Below, in pieces: positions 41,020 through 50,426 of a stretch of 64,000 nt of DNA (positions within the stretch are counted from its first letter, which is position 1; each line of letters opens with the position of its first letter). Origin of the DNA: an uncultured Anaerolineae bacterium. Lineage in GTDB: Bacteria; Chloroflexota; Anaerolineae; Anaerolineales; Villigracilaceae. Both the position numbers and the translations under genes were made by a program. The notes under the pieces were generated by a model that worked only from the letters and a program-made list of their open reading frames with translations, searched no databases and had not been told where the DNA came from. The stretch spans positions 1-64,000 of the forward strand of contig CAIJPN010000121.1 in the NCBI GenBank assembly GCA_903822545.1, in the 5' to 3' direction.

Positions 41020-42732
41020 ATGAACAAGTTGTACAAAGTCCTGTCGTTTGTTTTGCTGGCCGTGTTCCTTTTGAGCGCCTGCGCGCCCGCCGCCACAGCC
41101 ACAACCGCCCCCGAACAGCCCACCGCTGAACCGACCGCTGTTCCCGCGACTGAAGCGCCCGCTCCAGAAGCCACCGCCGTTCCCGAACAACCCGCCGCTT
41201 CCACCGGCCCGGCTGGCGTGCTGCGCCTGCCGCTGCGCCCCGGCGTGACCGTTGGCTCGCTGTGGACTGCCGCTGGCCGTCACCTGGATGAAGCTTTCCT
41301 TTCCGGCCTGGTGGCTGTCAAGTGGACTGCCGATGGCGTCCAGCCCATGCTGGCTGAAAGCTGGGAGATGGAAGGCGAAGGCACTGCGTTCATCTTCAAG
41401 CTGCGCCAGGGCGTCAAATGGAGCGATGGCGAATCCTTCACCGCTGACGATGTGCTCTACACCTTCAGCATCTACGCCAACCCCAAAGTCGGCGCGATCC
41501 ACGCCGGGAAACTGGCCGATGTGGTCGGGTATGCCGATGTCAAAGACGGCAAGACCGAAACTCTGGCTGGCGTTACCAAGGTCGATGATTACACCGTCCG
41601 CGTTGAACTGAGCACCAAATCCCCACTGTTTGTGGAACTGAAAGTCCCCTTCATCAGCATCCTGCCCGCCCACATCCTGGCCTCCATCCCGGCTGACCAG
41701 CTGAAGGGCAACGATTATTGGAACAAAGTCGTCGGCACCGGCCCCTTCGTCATGACCAACATGGTTCAGGATCAACTGGTCGAAGGCGCTGCCAACCCCA
41801 ATTACTTTGAAGGCCAGCCCAAGCTCGAAAAAATCGTCTTCCAGGTCTATGCCGACTCCAACACCATGCTGGCAGCCCTCGAAGCCGGTGAAATCGACGG
41901 TATGCTCTACCAGGGCGGCGGTATCCCCGTTGACCAGGTTTCCCGCTTCGAAGCCCTGCCCAACCTGAAAGTTTTCGGCAACATGGATGCCGGTCTCCCG
42001 ACCTTCCTGCTGGTCAATCTCAAGAAAGATTACTTCCAGGATGTGCGCGTCCGCCAGGCCATGATGTACGCCATCGACCGCAAGACCATCATCGAAACCG
42101 TCAAGCTCGGCACCGGCAGCGTTTCCAACACCATGTTCCCCGGCGCCTGGGCCCGCAACGATGCTGACCTGACCGACTACCAGTACGACCCCGAAAAAGC
42201 CAAAGCCCTGCTCGCCGAAGCCGGTTGGGACTCCACCCGCCAGATTGACCTGCAGCGCTACTACACCGACCAGGTGAACAAAGACACCGTCGATGCCATT
42301 GCATCCATGCTCCAGGAAGTTGGCATCAACGCCGTGGTGCGCGAAGTCAAGAGCGCCGAATTCCAGGCTTCCGTGGATGATGGCTCACTCGAGCTGGCCT
42401 ACGCCGCCAACGGTCAGGGCCTCGATCCCTCGCTCGGTTTCCTCGTCACCGGCTGCGGCCAGCGTCTCGCTGTTGGTTACTGCAACGAGCAGGTCGATGC
42501 GCTTTACGCCCAGGGTCAGGCTTCTGCTGACCGCGCCGTCCGCGCCCCGGCTTACCAGGAAATCAGCAAGCTCCTGAATGCTGACCTGCCCAAAGTCTGG
42601 CTGTGGTGGGAAGTCCGCCCGGTGGCCTTCGATACCCGAATCGTCGGCCTGGCTGAACACTACACCGAACAGCCCCTGCTGATGTTCGACATCCCGGTTT
42701 ACAACGAAATCCACCTCTGGTATACCAAGTAA
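41020..42732 (+). CDS. ABC transporter substrate-binding lipoprotein (family 5)
   Basis: 570 residues from ATG 41020 (AAGGAG eleven nt upstream). Signal peptide with lipobox FLLSAC (Cys about residue 21), then an acidic Pro/Thr/Ala-rich linker of about 35 residues. The mature part is the SBP_bac_5 type (DppA/OppA/NikA): LAESWEMEGEGTAFIFKLRQ, GVKWSDGESFTADDVLYTFS, GTGPFVMTNMVQ and RQAMMYAIDRKTI. It should bind the transported glycan or amino sugar outside the cell. A GC-rich hairpin follows the stop and probably keeps its mRNA level above that of the permeases. Confidence 0.93.
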   Translation: MNKLYKVLSFVLLAVFLLSACAPAATATTAPEQPTAEPTAVPATEAPAPEATAVPEQPAASTGPAGVLRLPLRPGVTVGSLWTAAGRHLDEAFLSGLVAVKWTADGVQPMLAESWEMEGEGTAFIFKLRQGVKWSDGESFTADDVLYTFSIYANPKVGAIHAGKLADVVGYADVKDGKTETLAGVTKVDDYTVRVELSTKSPLFVELKVPFISILPAHILASIPADQLKGNDYWNKVVGTGPFVMTNMVQDQLVEGAANPNYFEGQPKLEKIVFQVYADSNTMLAALEAGEIDGMLYQGGGIPVDQVSRFEALPNLKVFGNMDAGLPTFLLVNLKKDYFQDVRVRQAMMYAIDRKTIIETVKLGTGSVSNTMFPGAWARNDADLTDYQYDPEKAKALLAEAGWDSTRQIDLQRYYTDQVNKDTVDAIASMLQEVGINAVVREVKSAEFQASVDDGSLELAYAANGQGLDPSLGFLVTGCGQRLAVGYCNEQVDALYAQGQASADRAVRAPAYQEISKLLNADLPKVWLWWEVRPVAFDTRIVGLAEHYTEQPLLMFDIPVYNEIHLWYTK

Positions 42733-42748
42733 ATCTTCTCCTTTTCAA

Positions 42749-42775
42749 GTGGGGGCAGGCTCACCCTGCCCCCAC
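42749..42775 (+). promoter_or_regulatory. Hairpin between binding-protein and permease genes
   Basis: GTGGGGGCAGG (42749-42759) and CCTGCCCCCAC (42765-42775), a perfect 11-bp stem with a 5-nt loop, 17 bp after the stop. No T-run. This is the usual position and form of the attenuator or mRNA stabiliser that raises expression of solute-binding proteins over the rest of the transporter. Confidence 0.75.
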
Positions 42776-42798
42776 CCATTCTTCCCTGGAGGAATGCC

Positions 42799-43755
42799 AT
42801 GCTCGCATACTTCATCCGCCGCCTTTTGATCAATATCCCGCTCCTGGTAGGGATCACCATTATCGTTTTTGTCCTGGCCAGCCTGATGCCGGGTGACGCC
42901 GTCCTGGCGATGATCTCCTCCGACACGCCCGTCACCGACGATATGATCAAAATGCGCCAGGGTGAACTGGGCCTCGACCTGCCCCTGCACGAACAATACC
43001 TGCGTTGGATGGGCAACATCATTCAGGGCAACCTGGGCTACTCCTTCGTCAGCGCCGAATCGGTCAGTAAAATGATCGTTTCGCGCATTCCAGCCACGCT
43101 GGAACTGATGGGGGTATCTTTGTCCATCTCGATCATCTTGGGGCTGACCCTCGGCACCATCAGCGCCCTCAAGCAATATTCCTGGATGGATTATGGTTTC
43201 ACCGTCTTTGGCTTTATCGGCATCTCCATCCCAGATTTCTTCCTGGGCATGGTACTGGTCTTTGTCTTTGCCCTGAAATTGAAGTGGTTCCCCACCTCCG
43301 GCTTTATCACCGCCGGGGAAGAATTTTCGCTGGCTGATAATCTTCGCCATGTATTCCTGCCTGCCCTGGCGCTGGCCCTGGTGCGAACGGCAGTCTTCAT
43401 GCGCTACACCCGCGCCAGCGTGCTAGAAGTGCTCGGCAACGACTACGTTCGCACCGCCCGCGCCAAGGGCCTGCTGCAAAATGTCATTATCCTGCGTCAC
43501 GTCATGCGCAATGCGCTCATCCCGGTCATCACCATCATCGGGGTCAACCTGGGGGTTCTGTTTGCGGGCTCTGTCATTATTGAAACCATTTTCCAGTGGC
43601 CGGGCATCGGCATGATGTTCATCAACGCCGTCACCGGGCGCGACTCGCCGGTTATCATGGGCTACGTGCTGCTCACATCCATGATCGTGCTGGCCAGCAA
43701 CCTGCTGACAGACCTGGCCTACTCACTGGTTGACCCACGCATCCGTTACGAATAG
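42799..43755 (+). CDS. ABC transporter permease (DppB type)
   Basis: 318 residues, GGAGG before the ATG. Six membrane helices with an N-terminal [20 protein letters not shown] typical of DppB/OppB/NikB, and the EAA loop containing [20 protein letters not shown]. The first extracytoplasmic loop after helix 1 ([10 protein letters not shown]) also fits. It forms the membrane channel with the next gene product. All five transporter genes are present in the order D-F-A-B-C. Confidence 0.94.
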   Translation: MLAYFIRRLLINIPLLVGITIIVFVLASLMPGDAVLAMISSDTPVTDDMIKMRQGELGLDLPLHEQYLRWMGNIIQGNLGYSFVSAESVSKMIVSRIPATLELMGVSLSISIILGLTLGTISALKQYSWMDYGFTVFGFIGISIPDFFLGMVLVFVFALKLKWFPTSGFITAGEEFSLADNLRHVFLPALALALVRTAVFMRYTRASVLEVLGNDYVRTARAKGLLQNVIILRHVMRNALIPVITIIGVNLGVLFAGSVIIETIFQWPGIGMMFINAVTGRDSPVIMGYVLLTSMIVLASNLLTDLAYSLVDPRIRYE

Positions 43756-43763
43756 GAGTTGTC

Positions 43764-44648
43764 ATGACTACAACCATTGCCAAACTCGAAAAAATCCGGC
43801 CCGAAAGCCTGTGGTCAAAAGCCTGGAAACGCTTCCTCCGGCACAAATTGGCCCTGTTTGGACTGTCCGTCATGGCCGTCCTGCTCTTTACCGCCATCGC
43901 TGCCCCGGTTCTCACGCCCTATTCCCCCATCAAACAAGACCTGCGCAACCTGCGCAAGGCCCCCACCGCCGAACACATGCTCGGCACCGATGGCGTCGGG
44001 CGCGACATCCTGACCCGTGTGCTCCACGCCGGGCGCATTTCCCTCTCGGTTGGCCTGGTTTCGGTGTCCATTTCAGCCCTTGTGGGCATTGTCATCGGGG
44101 TTGCGGCGGGCTATGTCGGCGGCAAAACCGATATGCTCCTGATGCGCCTGACCGACATGGTGATGACCTTCCCATCCCTGGTGATAATCATCACAGTGGC
44201 CGCCGCCACGGGGCCAAGCGTCTACAACGCCATGCTGATCATCGGCCTGCTCACCTGGCCTTCCATCGCCCGCCTGGTGCGCGGGCAGTTCCTCTCACTG
44301 CGCACCCAACAGTTCGTCACCGCCGCGCGCTCGATCGGCGTCTCCAACTGGGAAATCGCCTTCAAGCACATCTTCCCCAACACCATCAGCTCCATCACCG
44401 TCGCCATCACCTTTGGCATGGCCACCTCCATCCTGATGGAAGCCTCCCTGTCCTTCCTCGGGCTGGGCGTCCCACCGCCGACCCCCAGTTGGGGCAACAT
44501 GCTGCGCGACGCCCAAAGCATGAACATCCTCGAAGGCATGCCCTGGATCTGGCTCCCACCCGGCATCATGATTGCGCTCTCCGTGCTCAGCATCAACTTC
44601 ATCGGGGATGGCCTGCGCGACGCCCTCGACCCGCGCTCACTCTTATAG
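43764..44648 (+). CDS. ABC transporter permease (DppC type)
   Basis: 294 residues, start 8 bp after the DppB-type stop. N-terminal [20 protein letters not shown] and [20 protein letters not shown] are the DppC/OppC signatures, and the EAA loop reads [20 protein letters not shown]. Five to six helices. The reading frame of the following esterase is open through this gene in another frame, which makes a spurious 629-codon ORF; the pattern of conserved motifs shows that this frame is the real one here. Confidence 0.94.
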   Translation: MTTTIAKLEKIRPESLWSKAWKRFLRHKLALFGLSVMAVLLFTAIAAPVLTPYSPIKQDLRNLRKAPTAEHMLGTDGVGRDILTRVLHAGRISLSVGLVSVSISALVGIVIGVAAGYVGGKTDMLLMRLTDMVMTFPSLVIIITVAAATGPSVYNAMLIIGLLTWPSIARLVRGQFLSLRTQQFVTAARSIGVSNWEIAFKHIFPNTISSITVAITFGMATSILMEASLSFLGLGVPPPTPSWGNMLRDAQSMNILEGMPWIWLPPGIMIALSVLSINFIGDGLRDALDPRSLL

Positions 44649-44656
44649 GGATTTTT

Positions 44657-45619
44657 ATGCCGCTGACTTTTGACCTGCCCTTTGAGCAGCTGCTCACCTA
44701 CCAGGGGATTAACCCCCGCCCTGCCGATTTCGACCCCTACTGGGACTCATCCCTGGCTGAAATGCGCTCGCTCAGCCCCAACATCGAACTCATCCCGGCA
44801 GCTTTCCAAACCCCCTACGCCGAATGCCTCGACCTGTATTTCACCGGCATCGGCGGGGCGCGCGTCCATGCCCGGGTAATACGCCCACGCCAGACGCAGG
44901 GAGCGCATCCAGCCGTTTTGATGTTCCACGGCTACTCCGGCAACGCCGGCAACTGGCTCGACAAGCTGCCCTACGCCGCCATGGGCTACACCGTCGCCGC
45001 CCTCGACTGTCGCGGCCAGGCCGGGACTTCCCAGGATACCGGCGGCCACCCCGGCATGACCTGGCACGGCCACATCATCCGCGGCATCGACGGCGCGCCG
45101 CAGGATTTGATGTACCGCAGCATCTTCCTGGATACCGCCCAACTGGCCTACATCGTTATGGATATGAATCACGTTGACCCAACCCGCATCGGCGTCACCG
45201 GCCCCAGCCAGGGTGGCGCCCTGACTCTGGCCTGCGCCGCCCTCGCCCCTGAAATTAAACGCGCCGCCCCGGTTTTTCCCTTCCTTTCGGATTACAAACG
45301 CGTCTGGGAGTTGGATCTCGACACCAACGCTTATGCCGAAATCCGCGACTATTTCCGCTGGCGCGACCCGCTGCACCAGCGCGAAACCGAATTTTTCACC
45401 CGCCTGGGCTACATCGATGTCCAGCATCTCGCCCCGCGCATCCGCGCCGAAACCTACATGGCAGTCAGCCTGCGCGACCAGATTTGCCCGCCCTCCACGC
45501 AATTCGCGGCCTACAACAAAATCACCGCCCCCAAACGCCTGGAAATCTACCCCGATTTTGCCCATGAAAACCTGCACGGCCACGACGACCGGATTTTCCA
45601 GTTCTTGAGCGAGCTTTAG
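44657..45619 (+). CDS. CE7-type acetyl esterase (acetyl xylan esterase/cephalosporin-C deacetylase family)
   Basis: 320 residues from ATG 44657 (AGGG ahead). The N-terminal [16 protein letters not shown] is the CE7 (AXE1) signature. The nucleophile elbow is [15 protein letters not shown], the Asp is in [10 protein letters not shown] and the His in [21 protein letters not shown] gives the RGQ motif. Cytoplasmic, no signal peptide. In this operon it probably removes O-acetyl groups from imported sialic acid or other acetylated sugars; CE7 members are promiscuous, so the substrate is an inference from context. Confidence 0.9.
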   Translation: MPLTFDLPFEQLLTYQGINPRPADFDPYWDSSLAEMRSLSPNIELIPAAFQTPYAECLDLYFTGIGGARVHARVIRPRQTQGAHPAVLMFHGYSGNAGNWLDKLPYAAMGYTVAALDCRGQAGTSQDTGGHPGMTWHGHIIRGIDGAPQDLMYRSIFLDTAQLAYIVMDMNHVDPTRIGVTGPSQGGALTLACAALAPEIKRAAPVFPFLSDYKRVWELDLDTNAYAEIRDYFRWRDPLHQRETEFFTRLGYIDVQHLAPRIRAETYMAVSLRDQICPPSTQFAAYNKITAPKRLEIYPDFAHENLHGHDDRIFQFLSEL

Positions 45620-45656
45620 AACAAGAATTAAAAAATTTCCACCCTCCCGAAAATTC

Positions 45657-45767
45657 TTTAACGCCAAGACGCAGAGACGCGAAGTTTAAAATTTGCTTCA
45701 ATGCCCAAGAGAAGGTGTTTTGGCGGGTTCTCTTAAAATCTTAGCGGCTTAGCGACTTTGCGTTAAA
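45657..45767. repeat. Imperfect palindromic intergenic repeat
   Basis: Starts TTTAACGCCAAGACGCAGAG and ends with GCGACTTTGCGTTAAA; the outer 8 bases are perfect complements and the inner segments are partially so. This type of repeat (GCG-rich phrases around TTAACGC/GCGTTAA) is common in intergenic DNA of environmental bacteria. Lies in the 200-bp gap between esterase and lyase genes. Confidence 0.5.
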
Positions 45768-45819
45768 AGGTTTTCTTCTTCAGATAATTCTGTGCATGTT
45801 TTCTAAAAGGATTGATTTC

Positions 45820-46707
45820 ATGACCACATTCAACGGCTTTTGGCCCGCCCTGCTCACCCCTTACACCCCCGACGATCAAATCAATTTCACCGTCCTGCGC
45901 GAGCTGGTAGATTACCACCTCGCCAAAGATGTGACCGGCTTCTACATCTGCGGCAGCACCGGCGAAGGCGCCTTCCAATCCACCGATGAGCGCATCAAAA
46001 TCGCCGAAACCGTGATGGAGCGCGTCAATGGCCGCAAACCGGTCATCATCCACGTTGGCGCAGCCGCCATCAACGAAGCCACCCGCCTGGCGCAGCACGC
46101 CGCCAGCCTGGGCGCGGCGGGCATCAGCAGCATCGTCCCGCCGGTGGTCTACAATCCAGCCGGGATCGCGCCCTTCCTCGAAAAAGTTGCCGCAGCCGCG
46201 CCGAACCTGCCCTTTTACCCATACCTGTTTGGGGGCAGCATCAACAGCCTGGCGCTGCTCAAAGACCTGGCTCACATCCCCAACTTCTACGGCACCAAAT
46301 ATTTTGGCGCGAACATGTACGAGATGGGCCAAATTGCCGCCTTCCGCGCCGAAAACTGGACGGTTTTCTCCGGCATGGACGAACAGGCCGCCCTCGGGCT
46401 GATGTACGGCGCACATGGCGTCATCGGCTCGACGCTCAACTTCATGCCCGGCGTCTACCGCAAAATCGTGGAACATCTCAAGTCTGGCGAAGCCGAAAAG
46501 GCGCTCGAATACCAGCAGCGTGGCAACCGCGTCACCCAGGTCATGCTCGGGATGGGCTTTGTCGGCTGTATGCGCGCCGCCATGAGCAAGCTGGGCTTCG
46601 AGGTCGGCGAACCGCGCCTGCCCAACCTGCCGCTCCCGGCCGCAAAACGCGCCGAATTGTTCACCCAACTGGCCGAAGCCGGATTCGACGAACTGGCAGG
46701 GCTGTAA
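45820..46707 (+). CDS. DapA/NAL-family aldolase, probable N-acetylneuraminate lyase
   Basis: 295 residues from ATG 45820 (AAAGGA nine nt upstream; an in-frame ATG at 45796 lacks a site). The fold is shown by FWPALLTPYT, the GSTGEG phosphate/carboxylate loop (YICGSTGEGAFQST), the YPYLFGG Tyr and the Schiff-base Lys in FYGTKYFG. In this operon with NanE, a ROK kinase and YhcH it is most likely a sialic acid lyase that splits Neu5Ac to ManNAc and pyruvate, rather than a DapA. The identity among NAL subgroup members is inferred from context. Confidence 0.85.
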   Translation: MTTFNGFWPALLTPYTPDDQINFTVLRELVDYHLAKDVTGFYICGSTGEGAFQSTDERIKIAETVMERVNGRKPVIIHVGAAAINEATRLAQHAASLGAAGISSIVPPVVYNPAGIAPFLEKVAAAAPNLPFYPYLFGGSINSLALLKDLAHIPNFYGTKYFGANMYEMGQIAAFRAENWTVFSGMDEQAALGLMYGAHGVIGSTLNFMPGVYRKIVEHLKSGEAEKALEYQQRGNRVTQVMLGMGFVGCMRAAMSKLGFEVGEPRLPNLPLPAAKRAELFTQLAEAGFDELAGL

Positions 46708-46709
46708 CC

Positions 46710-47636
46710 ATGCTGGGCGCGGTGGATATCGGCGGCACGAAAATTGCGGTGGGGCTGGTGACAGTTTCCGGCGAACTGGTCGATTCTGCCACCCTGCCCA
46801 CCCGGCCTGCCCAACCTTATCCGGCTGCCCTCCAGGATGTGATTTCCGCCCTGGAGAATCTGGTTCGGACCCATCAAGTCTCCCTCACTGGAATTGGAAT
46901 CGGCGCAACCGGACGCATCCACCCGGATGGCGCGCTCCAGCCCAATGCTTTCCTCCCCGCCTGGGGTGGCCGCAACCCGGCCCGTGACCTGTCTCAACAT
47001 TTTGGCGTGACTTCCGCCATTGAAAACGATGCCGATGCCGCCGCCCTGGCCGAATACCAGTGGGGAGTCTGCGCCGGTTCTGAGCGGCTGATTTATGTTA
47101 CTGTCAGCACCGGCATTGGCGGCGGGATTATCCTGAACCGACAACTCTATCGTGGTGTGGGGGGCTGCCACCCTGAAATTGGCCACCACGTCATTGACCC
47201 ATCCGGCCCGGCTTGTTTTTGCGGAGCCACCGGCTGCTGGGAAAGCCTGGCGAGCGGCACTGCCATGACGGCCTGGGCGCGCAAAAACGATGGCAAATCG
47301 GATTGGGATGCGCGCATCATCTGCGATCTTGCCGAACAGGGGAATTCAACCGCCCGGCTGGCGGTGGCTCGTGAAGCGGGTTACCTGGGCATCGGGTTAG
47401 CCAATCTCATCACCATTTTTGCCCCAGATAGTATTGTTTTGGGCGGTGGGCTAATGCAGCGCTGGGAACTGTTCCAGGAAAATGCCATGATTGCCATTCA
47501 AAACCACTGCGGCCTGGTCCCTTGGGATAAAATCCGCCTGACTACATCGAATCTACAACACCCCGGGCTGCTCGGCGCTGCCGCAACCTGGTTGCACCAT
47601 TTTGGAGTGAATGATGATCTTCGACACACTGGATAA
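46710..47636 (+). CDS. ROK-family sugar kinase, probable N-acetylmannosamine kinase
   Basis: 308 residues, starting 2 bp after the lyase stop. ATP-binding VDIGGTKIAVGLV, the IENDADAAALAEYQWG catalytic segment, VTVSTGIGGGIILNRQLYRG and the zinc motif CFCGATGCWESLASG (CxCGxxGC) are all present, with the HPEIGHHVI His. ROK kinases phosphorylate glucose, ManNAc, GlcNAc or fructose; the operon context (lyase before, NanE at the head) points to ManNAc. The next gene overlaps its end by 26 nt. Confidence 0.88.
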   Translation: MLGAVDIGGTKIAVGLVTVSGELVDSATLPTRPAQPYPAALQDVISALENLVRTHQVSLTGIGIGATGRIHPDGALQPNAFLPAWGGRNPARDLSQHFGVTSAIENDADAAALAEYQWGVCAGSERLIYVTVSTGIGGGIILNRQLYRGVGGCHPEIGHHVIDPSGPACFCGATGCWESLASGTAMTAWARKNDGKSDWDARIICDLAEQGNSTARLAVAREAGYLGIGLANLITIFAPDSIVLGGGLMQRWELFQENAMIAIQNHCGLVPWDKIRLTTSNLQHPGLLGAAATWLHHFGVNDDLRHTG

Positions 47637-48063
47637 TCTTAACCGCTATGCTGGCTTGCCCCACAACCTGCATCGGGCGCTGGAATACCTGTCTGAAACC
47701 GACCTCCGCAGCCTGCCTGTTGGCCGCATCGATATCGATAGTGACAGGCTGTATGCCCTTGTCCAGGAATACACTACCAAGCCCGCCAAACAGGGACTCT
47801 GGGAAGCCCATCGCAAATACATCGACATCCAATATATGCAAACCGGCTGCGAACGCATGGGCTTTGCGAACATCTGCACCATGACTCTGGGCGAATTCGT
47901 CCCGGAAAAAGACTTCCAACCCATGAGCGGCACCGGCAGCAGCGTGGATGTTTTCGAGGGGGCCTTCGTCATTTTCTTCCCTGAAGATGGCCACATGCCC
48001 GGGCTGTGCGTTGATGCGCCGGAACCGGTCAGGAAAGTGGTGCTGAAAGTTAAGATCGATTAA
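47611..48063 (+). CDS. YhcH/YjgK/YiaL-family protein, NanQ-like
   Basis: 150 residues, start overlapping the kinase gene. Members share EAHRKYIDIQYMQTGCERM, FVPEKDFQ and a cupin-like barrel with FFPEDGHMPGLCVD, which has the metal-binding His/Asp/Glu residues. E. coli YhcH (NanQ) acts in sialic acid degradation and is reported to help the anomer of Neu5Ac reach the lyase. Being the last gene in this operon, it fits that role. No other DUF386 function can be excluded. Confidence 0.88.
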   Translation: MMIFDTLDNLNRYAGLPHNLHRALEYLSETDLRSLPVGRIDIDSDRLYALVQEYTTKPAKQGLWEAHRKYIDIQYMQTGCERMGFANICTMTLGEFVPEKDFQPMSGTGSSVDVFEGAFVIFFPEDGHMPGLCVDAPEPVRKVVLKVKID

Positions 48064-48090
48064 AGCTGCCCCACTGCATCCACATTATCA

Positions 48091-48366
48091 TCCTGCTCCA
48101 AATGGAACCCGGTCGAACATCGTGTTTTTCCACAGCGAAAACGCGCCATGCAAGGGGTCATTCTTACCAGCCATCGATTGGTACAAACCCTGTTGGGAAG
48201 AACAAGCACTCGCAGCGGGCTAAAAGTTGTGGTAAATATCATCGAAAAAATCTACCAAACCAGATGCAAGGTTGCTGACAACTACAAAGACACCATGCAG
48301 ATTGTTTTTGATGATTTCTTGGGTCGCTGGAACTACCGGGCTTTACCAATCACCGCGCCACTTTGA
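48091..48366 (+). pseudogene. ISAzo13-type transposase remnant
   Basis: An open frame to TGA 48364-48366 reads CSKWNPVEHRVFPQ, then GVILTSHRLVQTLL, STRSGLKVVVNIIEKIYQTR and DFLGRWNYRALP. These are the C-terminal motifs of ISAzo13-family (Rhodopirellula-type) DDE transposases: the SKWNPIEHR helix with the catalytic Glu, the TTTSTGL segment and the final WNY. The N-terminal two-thirds are absent. The remnant begins right after the sialic acid operon, so the operon's 3' end may have lost sequence to the insertion. Confidence 0.7.
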
Positions 48367-48420
48367 GGTAACTTATTTTTTCGGCATTCCTAACTGGCCT
48401 ACAATTCCTGTGAACTTTTT

Positions 48421-48450
48421 CTACGGTTGTGATAGAACCGTAGCTTTTTT
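48421..48450 (+). terminator. Rho-independent terminator
   Basis: CTACGGTT (48421-48428), a 7-nt loop, AACCGTAG (48436-48443), then CTTTTTT. A textbook intrinsic terminator on the plus strand, after the sialic acid operon and transposase remnant and facing the convergent SulP gene. Confidence 0.8.
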
Positions 48451-48520
48451 CTACACTTGCGCTGGAAAGCATGCTTGCCACGACCAATCAGGCTGGCGTT
48501 TTTGCCAGTGAGATAGCTGG

Positions 48521-50308
48521 TTATCCCCAGGCCTGGCGGGTTTCCCAGTCATCCCAGGGGGTGGGATAAACCTCCAGGTAAGCCCGGACAGCCTCGTCGA
48601 TGGTGTGGAAAAACAACTGCTCCCCCAGTTTTTTGAACACACCAAACCGCTTCAGCTTGTCCTTTACCGGGTCTTTCATCTCAGCAAACACCAACTCGAT
48701 CCCGGCAGCTTGCAGGGTATCATCCAATTCATTGAGCATATCCACAGCGGTAACATCGATGCTGGTCACAGGCTCGGCAGCCACCACCAGCCAATTCGTG
48801 GGGGTCAGCGCATGAGAAACAGCCTCCAGCGCCACTTCGCGGAATTGCTCAGCGTTGGCAAAAAAGAGCGGGGCATCCCACCGAAAAAGCACCAGCCCCG
48901 GAATCAGCCGGGCATCGGGATAACGTTTCAGATCGTGAAAGCCCCGCACCCCATCTGCGCGGCCCAAGATGGCATAATGCGGTCGCCAGGCATCCCAAAT
49001 GAATTCAGCCAGGGCAATCCCGATGGCGATCATCATCCCCGGCACCGGGCCAAGCACCGCCACACCCAGGAATGCCGCAATCGACAGCCAGAACTCCCAC
49101 CTTTGAATCTGGTACAGGCGGCGCAGGTCACTGATCTCGAACATCCCAAACGCTGAGGCAATCACCACCGCCGCAAGGGCCGCAATCGGCAGGCTGTGAA
49201 GCAGGGTGGGCGCATACACCAGTAGCAGGGCGATTGCAATCGCTCCCACCACTCCCGTCAACTGGGTTTTCGAGCCGCTGGCCTCAGCCACCGGCGTCCG
49301 CGATGCCGAGCTGCTGATCGGGAAACCCTGGAAGAACCCACTCGCCAGGTTCGCCAGCCCCAGGCCGATCATCTCCTGGTTGGGGTTGACATAAGTGCGG
49401 GTCTTGGCCGAGTAAACCCGCGAAAGCACGCTCGTATCGGCAAACGAAACCACGGCAATTGCCAGCGCAGCGGTGACCAGTGCAGCAATTTGTTCAAGGT
49501 TGATTATGGGGATTGAAAAGGTGGGCAGCCCCTGGGGAAGATCACCCAAAACCGCTACCCCGGCGCTTTTTTCCAACCCCAACAGGGCGACCGCCAGCGT
49601 GGAGCCGCCTACCGCCACCAGAACACCCGGAATCCGCTTAAAACGCTTGAGCAGGAGAATCACTACCAGCGTGCTGCCCCCCAACAGTAACGTGACCCAG
49701 TTCACCTTCCCGGCAAGCACTCCCGAGACAAAACCGGCAGCGCGCTCGAACAACCCATCCGCCTTGACCGAAAAACCAAACAGCTTTGGCAACTGGCTGA
49801 CGATAACCGTCAACGCAATGCCGTTCAGGTAGCCATAGCGGATGGATTTGGCCAGCAGGTCGGTGATGAAACCCAGGCGCAGCAGCCCGGCGGCCACACC
49901 AAACAACCCGGCCAGGATGGCCAGCATGGCGGCCAGGGTCACAGCCTGCTGTGGGTTACTTGCGGCGAAAGGCAGGACCGCGGCAGCGATCATCGGCGCG
50001 AGGGATGAATCTGGCCCAATGACCAGGATGCGGCTGGGCCCGAACAGGGCATACACCAACAGCGGGATGATCGTGGCGTACAGCCCGTAGATGGCGGGCA
50101 GGCCGCCAGCTTCGGCGTAAGCCATCCCAACCGGAACAAGCACGGCGGTCAGCACCAACCCGGCAGCCAGGTCGGGCAGCAGCCATCCACGCTGGTAATG
50201 ACGCAGGACATACAGCCCCGGCATCCAGCGGAAGATGCCTTGCTGATCGGCAGGACAACCGGCTCGCAACAAGGTTTGGTTTTTGGGATTGGGTGATTGG
50301 GTTTGCAT
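48521..50308 (-). CDS. SulP-family anion transporter with STAS domain
   Basis: 595 residues from ATG 50308; the open frame goes back to 50737 but only as the shadow of the GH1 gene. The N-terminal part is the SulP/SLC26 membrane domain (about 11-14 helices): LTAVLVPVGMAYAEAGGLPAIYGLY, FGPSRILVIGPDSSLAPMIA, and QEMIGLGLANLASGFFQGFPIS with SRTPVAEASGSKTQLTG. The STAS domain spans about 455-580 (LVLFRWDAPLFFANAEQF; VTSIDVTAVDML). It probably transports sulphate, bicarbonate or another small anion. No Shine-Dalgarno sequence; TACAAT lies 5 nt before the ATG, suggesting a leaderless message. Confidence 0.92.
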   Translation of the reverse strand: MQTQSPNPKNQTLLRAGCPADQQGIFRWMPGLYVLRHYQRGWLLPDLAAGLVLTAVLVPVGMAYAEAGGLPAIYGLYATIIPLLVYALFGPSRILVIGPDSSLAPMIAAAVLPFAASNPQQAVTLAAMLAILAGLFGVAAGLLRLGFITDLLAKSIRYGYLNGIALTVIVSQLPKLFGFSVKADGLFERAAGFVSGVLAGKVNWVTLLLGGSTLVVILLLKRFKRIPGVLVAVGGSTLAVALLGLEKSAGVAVLGDLPQGLPTFSIPIINLEQIAALVTAALAIAVVSFADTSVLSRVYSAKTRTYVNPNQEMIGLGLANLASGFFQGFPISSSASRTPVAEASGSKTQLTGVVGAIAIALLLVYAPTLLHSLPIAALAAVVIASAFGMFEISDLRRLYQIQRWEFWLSIAAFLGVAVLGPVPGMMIAIGIALAEFIWDAWRPHYAILGRADGVRGFHDLKRYPDARLIPGLVLFRWDAPLFFANAEQFREVALEAVSHALTPTNWLVVAAEPVTSIDVTAVDMLNELDDTLQAAGIELVFAEMKDPVKDKLKRFGVFKKLGEQLFFHTIDEAVRAYLEVYPTPWDDWETRQAWG

Positions 50309-50313
50309 GTTAA

Positions 50314-50319
50314 ATTGTA
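50314..50319 (-). promoter_or_regulatory. -10-like box immediately before the SulP start
   Basis: On the minus strand TACAAT (50319-50314, 5 of 6 matches) ends 5 nt before ATG 50308. No ribosome site is seen, so a leaderless transcript is possible. No good -35 box at 17 nt was found. Confidence 0.3.
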
Positions 50320-50426
50320 GCGGAATGACATTTTGAATTATTTCGTAGCCCGTAATACCAGCGGTTTTACGGAAAACGTGCGAGGCGTACCGGCCCGGGG
50401 TTTCTTCAAAACCATAAAATGATGCG

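Noticed and set aside
43730-44656. Long open frame (43730-45619) crossing the DppC-type permease in another frame
   Set aside because: Conserved DppC motifs are in the 43764-44648 frame; only the part from ATG 44657 shows CE7 esterase motifs.
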